Part shown: positions 19,815 through 28,733 of the stretch, one piece after another
Layout of the letters: each line of letters opens with the position of its first letter
Position numbering within the stretch: position 1 is the first letter of the stretch
Assembly: GCF_001949145.1 (NCBI RefSeq)
Contig: NW_019091585.1
Coordinates: 9,926 to 38,658 of the forward strand
Reading direction: 5' to 3'
From: Acanthaster planci
Taxonomy: Eukaryota > Echinodermata > Asteroidea > Valvatida > Acanthasteridae
DNA: 28,733 bases
The notes under the pieces: model-generated
What the model saw: only the letters and a program-made list of their open reading frames with translations
The model's database searches: none
Told to the model about the DNA's origin: nothing
Made by a program: the position numbers and the translations under genes

Positions 19815-20240
19815 AGTCTTTGTATCAGATTGATATTGCAGACAATGAACGGTCAAGAGAAGCTATTTCTGTGTAATCAGAATGTTCACTGATTTCCTGT
19901 ACCGCAATTCTCTTCTAAAACTGCATTCTGTCCAACTTTCAGTATTTTATGAAACAATATTAAGCTTCAACAGCAGAACGGTATAAACATCCTACATCAA
20001 GAAGCACTAATATTTTGGCCAGTCTGCTGGTCAGCATCTACGCATGTGCACAGGAAATCAGAAAGATGCAGATGATAGCCGTTTGCTCGACCGAAGAGGC
20101 ACGTGCAATTAAAAACATGTCAGACTGTCACTTAGCAAAACAACAACCTTCATCATTTAAATCGATGACCCTCCCCCCGCTATCAAACCCATGCTCGGGG
20201 AAGAGACTTGCAACAGTGGTGATCGTTTGTTCAAAGCAGC
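19815..20240 (-). promoter_or_regulatory. Conserved upstream region of GPCR copy 3
   Basis: 19815-19940 matches the 5-prime flank of copy 1 (AAATCA-TGAACATTCTGATTAC-type string, CAGAATGC, CAAAATACT-like). 20017-20240 matches 8838-9035 and 14695-14885. A Met codon present upstream in copy 1 is lost here and the frame is not kept, supporting UTR rather than coding status. Promoter or UTR function is inferred. Confidence 0.5.
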
Positions 20241-20747
20241 CTGTAAATTTTTGTAGAATGTAACCAACGATTCTTCTGAACAACTACTGATAGGATTGGC
20301 CTACCAGGCAAATCTCTCTTTTGAGTTATTAGCAATAACCTACTTGCACAGAATATTAGCACGCACTCGATGAGTGTCTAACTATAATAACCTTTAAAAA
20401 CGCACAGGATTTCTATGCAAATCTTTGTCAAAGGTTCGAATCTGCCCCGACTTGAAGTGTACCCCAAGCGGCGAAAGAAACACAGTAAGTGAACAGTGTA
20501 AGTTTTCCAACTGAACTGAACCTGCTTGCCCTGAAGAAGGTACTCAGATACCGAAGCTCGGCAATCACGCATTTCAGAGCACTGAATTGATATTATATTC
20601 TTGTCGATATTCAGATCAGAGTGCTACGCAGCCCTTCCATATTTCTCTTAGTTGTCCAAGCTGGTTCACAACCATCCGGTTCGTAAGTGTGTCATCACTT
20701 CAGTTTAAACCATGCCCAAAGCACATACAGTTAGAAATTATATGGAA
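20241..20747. other. Stretch with no supported gene
   Basis: Short frames only. A GGTTCGAATC string near 20433 resembles a tRNA T-loop, but no A box or cloverleaf accompanies it. Confidence 0.4.
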
Positions 20748-20776
20748 CCATTGATCTCTATTACAGAGATCAATGG
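20748..20776. repeat. Perfect 12-bp-arm hairpin, 5-nt loop
   Basis: CCATTGATCTCT and AGAGATCAATGG are exactly complementary around ATTAC. There is no U-tract or other terminator-like context (and none is expected in a eukaryote). It could be a regulatory palindrome or a remnant of an inverted-repeat element. Confidence 0.7.
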
Positions 20777-21675
20777 GGAGTTATTAAGCGGGCAACTTCA
20801 GCGTTTGTCCATTGTGAGCCGGCAATCAGTGGCACGGTCCGCATGTACAACGAAGTCACTTACGAACCGAACGCGTACTCAGCTTGCTCCACGCGCGTCA
20901 AACTCACCAATCCCATTATTAATGCGCGCCTATGCGCGTTGAGTACCAAAAAACACGCCCTCTTTTGTTCCGCTTGGAGCATTTTAAGCATGTCTTTCTT
21001 AAAAACATACATTTTCAAAAGGCATATATCTTACGTTTTTGCCGACGGTCGGTCATAACAGGATTCCGCTCATTTGTCAAGTGTGCAAAACAGGGCTCCA
21101 AGTGGAAATCTGCCAGAGACTTTGCGCACGATACGAACTTGAGAAGCGAGAGTAAAAACAACCCCGACACCTTATTCGTAAAGAATCCGTCTCTGGCCGA
21201 GATATAGGCCTACTCCAACCCTCCAAGTGTCGAATGTCTCATTAACAGAGACTATAGCAGTGTACACTCATGTATTGACACGCAGTGAGATAAAAACCAC
21301 AAAACCAAGCAAAAATATTTTCTTCCGGTAGGCCGACGATAACACTGACTAGAAAATGCACCATGGTAAAGAAGAGAACAAATTAAAGTGGTCTTGGGAC
21401 TTAATGCTACTTCATGTAGCAGTCGGCCCTGCTTGTAGTTTGCAAGAGGATGGCAGTCTGTCTGCCATTTAAGAAGGCCAGGGACCCAAATGAGACAGCA
21501 ATCAAGACAAGAAACCTCAAACACTTCTTTGGCCAAAATTGAAAGCTAGGTGTTTCCACACGAGGCTGGCAGCTGCTGAGGTCGAGGGTTTGGGGACTGT
21601 CAGTGAAAGGTATGAGGAAAATTATCAGTGGGAAAATTATCGGTTGCCTGACGTGTTGGTATAACTCACAATATA
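20777..21675. other. Stretch with no supported gene
   Basis: Several overlapping frames of 70-160 codons occur on both strands (for example minus 21407-21898, which runs into the following transposon). None has a recognisable domain or consistent splice signals, and I treat them as chance. Moderately GC-richer between 20800 and 21200. Confidence 0.4.
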
Positions 21676-22073
21676 GGGGCCGTCCACAAAGTACGTACGC
21701 ACGAAGGGGGAGGGGGTGTGTTGGTGCCGTTACGTACACGATGAGTACAGATGGAGGGGGGGAGATTTCAAGCCAACAGTGCGTACCGTATGCAAGCCGA
21801 AAATTTGCCTGCAATGAATCTTCGGCTTCGACTATCGGCTTTCGTGCGTCGAAATTCAAACACAGTATTCTCCACCGTCCACTCTCCTCCCGTGTCAACG
21901 CCCATTATTAGTAAACCGCGACATTACTCAGGACAAAAAGACTGGCAGCATCTTCCGGAATTGTGAAATGCGTACAGGGAAGGGGGGTGGAGCCACTACG
22001 TACGCTATGCGCACAAAGAGAAGGGGGTCTGAAAAGTCGGCATTTCGCGCGTCCGTAATTTACGGAAGGCCCC
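21676..22073. mobile_element. Nonautonomous DNA element with GGGGCC inverted ends, about 398 bp
   Basis: The left end GGGGCCGTCCACAAAGTACG and the reverse complement of the right end GGGGCCTTCCGTAAATTACG are imperfect inverted repeats; the match continues into ACGC/GCGCG. Both subterminal zones carry purine-rich GGGGGAGGGGG-type runs. Elements with GGGGCCGTCC(A/C)TAAA-like ends and G-runs are, to my recollection, widespread in invertebrate genomes; the superfamily is not assigned here. No transposase frame. Target duplication is unclear (ATA/AT flanks). Confidence 0.7.
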
Positions 22074-22679
22074 ATCCCTTCAGGAGGTCACAATTTATTA
22101 TTATATTGTATTATTATTACAATGAGTCATGAAGAGTTTTGGAGACCGAAGACCGAGATCGGTTTTCACCCAGTTCAATCATTTAATATCAGTTTTACTC
22201 CATTACATTTTCCAACGCTACGGAGTCCTGACTGGCTGATTCAGTGGGACATAGCTAAAAAGTCAGATCTGCTTATTCTAAGGTACAGTGTACAAGCGTT
22301 CAAAACCATAGATAAGCATGCAAATTATTTGCGAAGGAACAAAATTACAAACGATTTTAATCGTAGATCCATTCACCGCAAAGGCTTTTGTTTTGTCTCC
22401 CCCCCCCCTGTTGTATTGCACAGTTTGACCGTTTATGACTTGAGTCTGGATGACTTGTGCAGTTGTGATTGACTAGTGAATGGTTTGGGGTGACTACTTA
22501 AACTCTTGGTAATACGTATTCTCTTTCAATGAATTGCTGTAGAGGGCTTTAAATTGCCCTTGCCAGCGGACTCATGTCATTTGGAGGAGGATTTACACGA
22601 ATATATATGTTTTTCAACCAAAGCTGGAAATAAATACATGCAAGTATTACCGAATCTTTCACCACATTTATCACAATAT
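22074..22679. other. Stretch with no supported gene
   Basis: Contains an uncharacterised open frame of 116 codons (22122-22472, plus) without domain, Kozak support or conservation elsewhere in the window. A run of nine C occurs near 22400. I do not call a gene. Confidence 0.4.
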
Positions 22680-22709
22680 CCCACAGTAGCCCACAGTAGC
22701 CCACAGTAT
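22680..22709. repeat. 10-bp tandem repeat x 3
   Basis: CCCACAGTAG, CCCACAGTAG, CCCACAGTAT in direct succession. Confidence 0.9.
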
Positions 22710-22739
22710 CTGTAATTCAAGGGGCGCAGATGTGTTGTC

Positions 22740-22930
22740 ATGCACATTGGGCTCACAACACCTGAACCGTTCCTGAAACCATCTAAGCTCCCTGGGGAGT
22801 GCTGCCATACCAAGAGTAAATGGGTAAACATAACTGTATCTGCCCCCACAGGTTCCCATTTACTCCTTGGGAAGACAGAGGCATGTGGGGGTAAAGTGAC
22901 TTACCAAGATCACAGCATGCTGCCGCCAGC
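22740..22930. repeat. Probable dispersed repeat with a 19-bp-arm hairpin
   Basis: CCAAGAGTAAATGGG (22810-22824) pairs with CCCATTTACTCCTTGG (22855-22870). With the adjoining TAAAC/GTT this gives arms of about 19 bp around a loop of about 22 nt. The surrounding text resembles a dispersed repeat I associate with marine invertebrate genomes, but boundaries are not visible and this is unverified. Its minus-strand frame with a Cys-x2-Cys is not a credible zinc finger. Confidence 0.5.
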
Positions 22931-22977
22931 TGGATTATTTAGTATGGCAGTCTGACTGCAGTTCGAATACAACAGTT

Positions 22978-22983
22978 TTTATT
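22978..22983 (-). terminator. Candidate PYURF poly(A) signal
   Basis: AATAAA on the minus strand (TTTATT on plus), about 425 bp beyond the PYURF stop at 23408, in AT-rich sequence. No closer canonical hexamer was seen in the 3-prime flank. Confidence 0.5.
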
Positions 22984-23407
22984 GCATTAACTAACATAAC
23001 CAATGCAGAAGAATCTACAACATTCTGCCATGATTGAAGCCTTACAAGAGGTAAATTTTCAGAGATGGTTTTAAGTGATTGATTGCCAGCTGTGAAAGAA
23101 CAATGAAGTGGAAAAAGAATCCTCCTATTTTTACTAGTAATGGGAGAGAATACTCATACATGTTAATCATGGTATTGGGGAAACTTTAAAAGTGCACCAA
23201 AAACTGAGAACATCAGAAATAACGTGGAAAAGATATTCAACACAATTCACAACTTTCTTCCATTAATCAAAACCACCATCATCGATTTTTAACCAGGTGG
23301 ATTCATAAGGTTACCAGGTGGTTCAAACAGGCTTTCGATGGAGTTGCCAACACTTGAAAAAAAAATGTCTAGATGGCAGATGCAAGTAGTACATTGACAC
23401 ACTCTTG

Positions 23408-24787
23408 CTAGGTCTCCTCATAAGTATTATTAGAGTTCTTGTGTGATGAGTTTTTGCCTTGCTTAGACTTCTCGTCTGATGAGCCCTCATCTTGCTTGAT
23501 CATTCGAGCATCTTGGGGTATGAGGTTTGGAATACCATCAACGATTTTGTAAGCCACTCCCAGCTCATCGTTAACCAGCTCAGAGGCCTCTGCATCATAC
23601 CTAGGAGTGAAAAGATGTATAAAGTAGTAACTAAGTTTTTTCAAACATTCATGTACTGTGCGTTAGAGGGACTATAAAGCATAGTGCGTTGTACCAAACG
23701 AAAAATGGGTAGGTCCTAATACAAGGTAGCATAAAGTGGACTGTGTGAGACTGGACAAGTCTCCACAGGAATTAGAGAATCAAAGTGATTGAGTATCCTG
23801 AATTTTACAACCACACAGCTGTTTTACATAGTGCATCCAAATGTTTCCACTTCCCCAACTTGCTAGTCTGTTCCCTATCCACTGACTACTTTTCATTCCT
23901 ATATTATTTCAATGGACACTAGATCTGTCACTGTATATGCATGTATAAAAACACTAAAAAGACATTAATCTGGTACTGAGAAAATTGTCCCATTTTGTTT
24001 TGGAAAGAGTTCCTAATCTGGACATCATTTGACACCCTCTATGAACAAGTACAAACCCCATGAGACTCGTCTGAAAAAATCTGTTTTTCCTGAGATGGTT
24101 AACATTTTCTGTGCTAACTTTAACTTTTTGTGACATATATTTTTTCTTTTAAAATCCACACTCATTCTTGTGAACAAAATAATCACAGTTTCATTAATCT
24201 ACACGAGTACAAAAAATCTCAAAACATCCTTGCTTCAAATCAATTTTTCTTTGCTTTGCTGAATCCAATGGAATCCAACCTCATATCAAAATATTTCTTA
24301 CGATATTCTCTCCAAGATCCCTTCAAAAATACCAAAAAATTCCTACATATAGTCATTACTTCCAAAACTGTAAGGTTTAGCTACAGTGTACACGTACGTA
24401 CAAACTCGTATGAATACATTTTGGCTGTTTTGATTGTGCCAACTTACTCTGCCACCACAGACAAAATATGTTTATGCGAGTTTGTACATACACATGTATA
24501 AGGGTTTCGATGAACCTTACACTAGAGTCTGGAAGTAGGCCTAGTTAACGTTAACCGTTAGCTGCTTCATGTGGTTAGTCATGCATGGCTTACCGTAACT
24601 GGCTCTTCGATAAAGGGCAAACCACAGCATCTAAAATGCTTGGATCGAATTTTGATTGACTGTAATTACTGGGGAAGATGTGGAGATATCTGATGGCATC
24701 ACGCTCTTTGCAGCATTTGACTGTCATACATTTTCTGCCAAGAAAGACAGATCTGCGCGAAATCAGAGTTCTCATGGGCGCCGCCAT
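23408..24787 (-). CDS. PYURF: PYURF (PREY), TRM112-like mitochondrial methyltransferase chaperone; two exons
   Basis: Coding exon 1 is 24787-24594 and exon 2 is 23600-23408, giving 128 residues (human protein 114). The junction is exact: exon 1 ends CG before GTAAGC and exon 2 begins G after CCTAG, completing an Arg codon. Residues 1-19 (MAAPMRTLISRRSVFLGRK) are Arg-rich without acidic residues, like a mitochondrial targeting signal. The TRM112-like core follows at about 47-97: FDPSILDAVVCPLSK, then LVNDELGVAY and IVDGIPNLIPQDARM, matching the human FDP..L..LVCPLSK and DGIPNMIPQ.ARM pattern. Residues 98-128 are a hydrophilic Lys/Ser/Asn tail. In mammals PYURF stabilises methyltransferases NDUFAF5 (complex I assembly) and COQ5 (ubiquinone synthesis). 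It is divergent from PHKB. In vertebrates the same mRNA also encodes PIGY; no PIGY-like frame follows here. Confidence 0.92.
24385..24501. mobile_element. MITE-like foldback element in the PYURF intron
   Basis: Left arm GTACAAACTCGTATGAATAC followed by ATTTTG; right arm, reverse-complemented, GTACAAACTCGCATAAACAT followed by ATTTTG. The outer bases (TGTACACGTAC against TACATGTGTAT) also pair loosely. Total about 117 bp with arms near 40 bp. The unit 2 intron copy has no counterpart that I can see, so it may have inserted after duplication. Confidence 0.65.
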
Positions 24788-25039
24788 TTTTATCTTTCTT
24801 CAGTCTCTCTCACCGTAATTCGATAATCGAATCGCCCCCCCAAAAATAATATTATTTGTATTTACACCCAGATTGAGAATACATGATAATTAATTAAGAT
24901 AATGAAAGGATAATTTCAACTTTTTGCCATTAAAATGCCATATACTGTTTCGGAATGCCAAAAATCAATAATAAAAATTGCATCTGGATTGGGAGGGATT
25001 AACACAAGTCTACTATATTCCCAACCAAACTTGTCAAAA
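24788..25039. promoter_or_regulatory. Divergent PYURF/PHKB promoter, 252 bp
   Basis: The entire space between the two start codons, so both 5-prime UTRs and core promoters must lie here, unless upstream noncoding exons exist. No TATA box is placed convincingly. A perfect palindrome ATTCGATAATCGAAT lies at 24818-24832, next to a run of seven C. The block GCCAAAAATCAATAATA just upstream of PHKB is conserved in both decayed copies (11018 and 17193 regions). Shared regulation of the pair is inference from spacing. Confidence 0.6.
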
Positions 25040-28000
25040 ATGGCAGGGGAAACAGAGGACGAGGACTACGTGCGCCAAGTGGCTCTTTTGGACTCGTATT
25101 ACATTTTAAGTAAGCCTAGGCCTGAACCCTTTTACCTTGACTTTCAATATAATCAATGTTTCCTTTGTAAGTGTGTCGATACTTACTCCAAATTGGTGTA
25201 TTGACGTACAAGAGCATGTCCTCGCAACTAACTAGGCCTATCCATCAGGAGAGTGCATATAGCATGTATAGAGGCCTGTTATGAGGCTCTATACACGGTA
25301 CGATGCCATGCACTGTGCGGGATAACCATCGAACCAAAATGCGTTTCCGATTTCAATTGAGCAAAGGATTTATGACTCCAATCCAAACTCATCTGAATAT
25401 TACTTTTGGCATACTGAATCTCCAAACATTGTTAATTGTTGTGAATTTGCTTCATGATACATGTACATGTATGATATGTCGTCATGATGTACATTCTTTA
25501 TTCTTTTCCTACGTCCATGGTCAGATGGTAAATAACTTTTAAAATTTGCATGTACATGTAACATGCGTGACTGTATACATGTAGTTACCAGGCATGCCAA
25601 GTCCCCCATATTGCCACCTACATGTATTGTCTAGTCTTATTGGTTTGCACTGGCACATGTAAGTGTCGAAGTAAGGGAACTGGCGACTATACGGTCATGC
25701 ATGTTTCTCAATTTTTTTACTTTGAATAGGCAGTTTAAAAGATCATGAAACATTGATAGCCTAGGAATAAATTGTTATCTATGTATTACTGCCTGCTATC
25801 TTTTCCTTTCAGTTTCCAGGGTAGTGCAAGAAAATATTTTATATCAAAATTGTGCAGTTGGTGGCTAATCTTATTAAGTTAATTATAAGGTGGAGGGGAG
25901 TGGCACCATTTTCAATAGTTTTCATGACTCCAAAATTACTGAAGGATGTAATCTTCCCTATTGTTTAAAGGTTGAAAACCACTAAATACAATAAGTTTGT
26001 TTTTATGATCGTTCTGTTTGACTGAAAACTACTAGATCCTACAGCATACATTTTTCTTCCTTCAGTCAAATCTCAGCTGTTGCAACATCAGAGTCCTACA
26101 ATTGGGCTCTTTCCAGCTGCCACTGGTGATGTCAAGAAATCCCGTGTGGCTCATGTAAGAGACAGCATCTATTGTGCTGTGGCAACTTGGACACTGGCCC
26201 TAGCATACAGGTAAAGACACAGGGTTTTACACTTCAGATCTGTGAGTAGTACATACATGTCTGCTTGAAGGACCCAGCGATGTTTCAATGGAATTTTCTG
26301 AAAGATACAATGATGGAAATACTAAGTTTTGTTTTTCAGGAAAATTGACAATGACCATGGTCGGACATACGAGCTGGAGCAAAGTGCCGTGAAATGCATG
26401 AGGGGAATACTCTATTGCTACCTGCGACAAGCAGAGAAGGTAGTGTGGTTTGTATTATTGCTTTGACACTTGGTCAAAATAGCCCGCTAGTTTCTTAAAA
26501 ATTATTTCCTTAAGAGTTATTGGTACATCGGAGAAAAAAAGAGAGACCATCAGCAAAAAAGACATTCAGTTTTTGAGGTGAAAGGAAAGCCCGACAAATA
26601 TTCCAGGGAAACCCATTGAATCAAAAGGGGACTAAAATACAATTGAAATACCAACCTAGATGGGCTTTAACCAAAGGTTTGCATATCATTATTGACCAAA
26701 AGACAAATACATGTTCATATAAGTGGTGTTCTAGTGTAGGAATACAGCTTGTAGACACAGTTTTAGACACACACGATGTTGTACAACTCTAGTTATGTCC
26801 ATCACAGGTTAGGTCAGATTCAGAAGCAAAGATGGAAGAAGTAGGCCTGGTGAAAAGCAATGCTTTCTTGACAGTTCATCAGAAAAGTGTGTGACTCTTG
26901 CGATATTTGTGAGGACGTGAAAGACCCCACTTCAAAACTTTTTAAAGAATCATTTCAACGTGACCCTGATGATGAGTCTCTCCTAACAGTCTTTATCCCC
27001 TTTTTGTTTCCAATGATCAGTTGAGAGACGATTATCAATTCCATGTTGGATACTTTATTGAGAAGTTGATGCTAAAGATTCAGATGGAATCAGTTGGAAT
27101 GTTCTCATCTGAAGTTTTATCTTCATTAGTTGGAGAAGTTCAAGTACACAAAGGGAGAGGACAACGCCCTTCATTGTCGCTATGACATGGTACGGGGAAA
27201 CATGCTACCTGACAGCTATCACCACTTACAGATTGACCTGGTGTCCCTCTACCTGCTCTACCTGGTTCAGATGATTTCGTCAGGGCTACAGGTAACACAT
27301 TTTTGTCAGTCTGTCATCTGGCTTTGCCTGTGCCATTGTCATTGTAATCCACTCTGATGAGAAGCATCTGCTCACTAGCTAAGAAGAGGTAGTACTGATG
27401 GGAAGGTTTTCAACGGGCCTTGGAAACACTCCAGGCCCACTCTGAAGCACTGTACTTAGTGCTGTCCAAGTCGATGCGGCTTCTATTTTCATACATGTTC
27501 TTGTAGAAACCCTTGTTGGCTTGTTCCTGCGCAGGGCAGATACATGTAGCTGGCATTAACATCTTTGCAAGTCTGTGACTGATTTATAGCCTGTCCTAGG
27601 GATGCATGGTTTCATGCAAGCCGCAGCCAAAGTGTTTAGGTGTAGCCTTTGTGTAGCACTGCTACAACACAGTTGAACAACTTGAAAATTGAAAATAAAA
27701 CTTTAAAATGACAGGGATTACGCCAGAGGAAACCAGCTGTAAAGTTGTCACAAAAAAAAAAAAATAAGGAGATATGGTGCCAATCTGTTTTATTGGCAAG
27801 GACTGTTTTTTATAATGCAGTACAAAAATATAAGAATTACCTAATATGAAGGCTGCTTTACATTTATTCCTACATTAGAATAGTGTATGATCACTTTCAA
27901 TTGATGTTGCATTATTCCACCTTTTTATAAATTTTTGAAATGTGGACTTGTGCTTTCAAGAATGTTTCCTTTGCACTGTATAATCCTGGATTTTATGTTT

Positions 28001-28290
28001 GTCACTTGTTGGTGCCAAAATCTGCATTTTCACATTTAGATGTGTTGTCTAATTTTCTCTCATCAGCTCAATACTTTTTCTGTTTAATTCATTTGTGACT
28101 GTGTGCGTTCACTTTTGCCCTGTGCTGTAAAAGTCCACCCGTTTTGCTCATAGATTATTTGGACACTTGACGAGGTTAGCTTCGTTCAGAACCTTGTGTT
28201 TTACGTGGAAAGAGCTTACCGAATCCCAGATTATGGCATGTGGGAGAGGGGCAGCAAGTATAACACAGGAAAATGTGAGCTCAACGCCAG
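25040..28290 (+). CDS. PHKB: PHKB, phosphorylase b kinase regulatory subunit beta, 5-prime five exons (3-prime partial)
   Basis: The beta subunit of the phosphorylase kinase complex, which phosphorylates glycogen phosphorylase in the cytoplasm. Exons are 25040-25109, 26066-26210, 26340-26439, 27130-27291 and 28154-28290, each with GT donor and AG acceptor, and the reading phase carries across every junction (about 204 residues so far). Recognisable blocks are [85 protein letters not shown] and MWERGSKYN. These match the start of the GH15-like domain. [16 protein letters not shown] and WERGSKYN fit beta rather than alpha subunits. The first exon is short and acidic ([13 protein letters not shown]). 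The next acceptor lies beyond the window: 28291-28733 is intron. Intron 3 (26440-27129) and intron 4 (27292-28153) hold nothing else recognisable. Confidence 0.95.
25440..25690. repeat. Cluster of ACATGT/TACATGTA palindromes in PHKB intron 1
   Basis: ACATGTA-type words recur about ten times in 250 bp, including ATACATGTACATGTATG at 25456-25472 and GCATGTACATGTAACATGC at 25549-25567. No regular period, so this looks like a lineage-typical palindrome-rich patch rather than a tandem array. Confidence 0.6.
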
Positions 28291-28733
28291 GTAAGAATGC
28301 TGTCTTCATGTAACATTACATGGTATTGCAATTGGTAGGGTGCAGAGCCAAACAGTTACATCAATTTGTCCAGTATGTACTCTGCTGTGGCAGATTTTGA
28401 AAAGTTGAAGAACCACTTTTTGCACAGTACAGCTTGTTACTTTCCTATCCCTTTACTGCACATTGGGCTCGAATTCACCTCATGATGATTTTTGTGATCA
28501 ATCGGAGCTGTGATTGCACAACCAAATGTCCAACAGATGGAAGCTCAACATGCATTCATAACTGGCAGGCATGTCATAGTTAGTCAGTGTGGCATTACAG
28601 AGGTGCGTGTACTGTTGCCCGTGGGTGCAGTGGGCAGAGATTTATGGATTTGTCAGCCCACATGCAAACATCAACAGTACCGTCATTGAATTTACAACAC
28701 AGTGATGAAGTTCAGGAGATTCACTGTCACTGG
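28291..28733 (+). other. PHKB intron 5 (start), to window end
   Basis: Begins with the donor GTAAGA after exon 5. No further exon with beta-subunit similarity (the expected SSVGLAKAALEA block) is present before the window ends. Confidence 0.7.

Noticed and set aside
20405-20450. GGTTCGAATC resembling a tRNA T-arm
   Set aside because: No A box, anticodon arm or acceptor stem pairing in the preceding 60 bases.
21407-21898. 163-codon minus-strand open frame
   Set aside because: It runs across the inverted-repeat element at 21676-22073, has no recognisable domain and no support from neighbours.
22122-22472. 116-codon plus-strand open frame
   Set aside because: No domain or conservation, ends in low-complexity C-rich sequence; consistent with chance.
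22577-22849. Minus-strand frame with CDKCGERFGNTC suggesting a C2H2 zinc finger
   Set aside because: The required histidine pair is absent and the frame crosses the 10-bp tandem repeat and a hairpin-bearing repeat.
24130-24501. 123-codon plus-strand frame opposite the PYURF intron
   Set aside because: Antisense to an intron, AT-rich, and partly made of a foldback element; not conserved in the duplicated intron.
27755-27768. A-run in PHKB intron 4 as a processed-retrocopy tail
   Set aside because: No recognisable transcript precedes it and no flanking duplication is evident; a simple A tract is sufficient.

Overview
The window is animal nuclear DNA. The genes have introns with GT-AG boundaries and metazoan-type exons, coding density is very low, and there are many short inverted-repeat elements. 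The palindrome TAGGCCTA and ACATGT-type motifs are clearly over-represented. Together with a local cluster of intronless rhodopsin-like receptor genes, this points to a marine invertebrate deuterostome, most likely an echinoderm. That taxonomic guess is inference, because no species-diagnostic gene is present.

Two host genes can be named with confidence, and both lie at the right end. PYURF (PREY, a small mitochondrial TRM112-like methyltransferase chaperone) is a two-exon gene on the minus strand (24787 down to 23408). PHKB (phosphorylase b kinase regulatory subunit beta) is on the plus strand. Its first five coding exons (25040-28290) are visible and the gene runs off the window. The two genes are head to head, with 252 bp between their start codons.

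The central structure is a tandem, partly decayed segmental triplication. Each unit has a minus-strand class A GPCR on the left and a piece of the PYURF/PHKB head-to-head region on the right. Unit 1 has an intact GPCR (7620-8642) and badly decayed PYURF exon 1 and PHKB exon 1 copies (about 10.78-11.29 kb). Unit 2 has a wrecked GPCR (12500-14680), interrupted by a terminal-inverted-repeat DNA element with an 8-bp target duplication. It also has PYURF exon 1, PHKB exon 1 and PHKB exon 2 copies with lost start, frameshift and nonsense lesions (16.86-18.05 kb). Unit 3 has a GPCR that is complete except for one 1-base frameshift (18793-19814), followed by the functional PYURF/PHKB pair. About 200 bp upstream of the GPCRs is also conserved in all three units.

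The left 7 kb has no recognisable host gene. It holds two copies of a decayed retroelement gag-like fragment (1-207 and about 3730-4060), several hairpin-type elements and a 61-bp tandem repeat. Between unit 3's GPCR and PYURF (about 20.2-23.4 kb) lie a 398-bp element with GGGGCC inverted ends, a 10-bp tandem repeat and a hairpin-bearing repeat, but no convincing gene. A 173-bp run of N (13192-13364) lies inside the transposon in unit 2.
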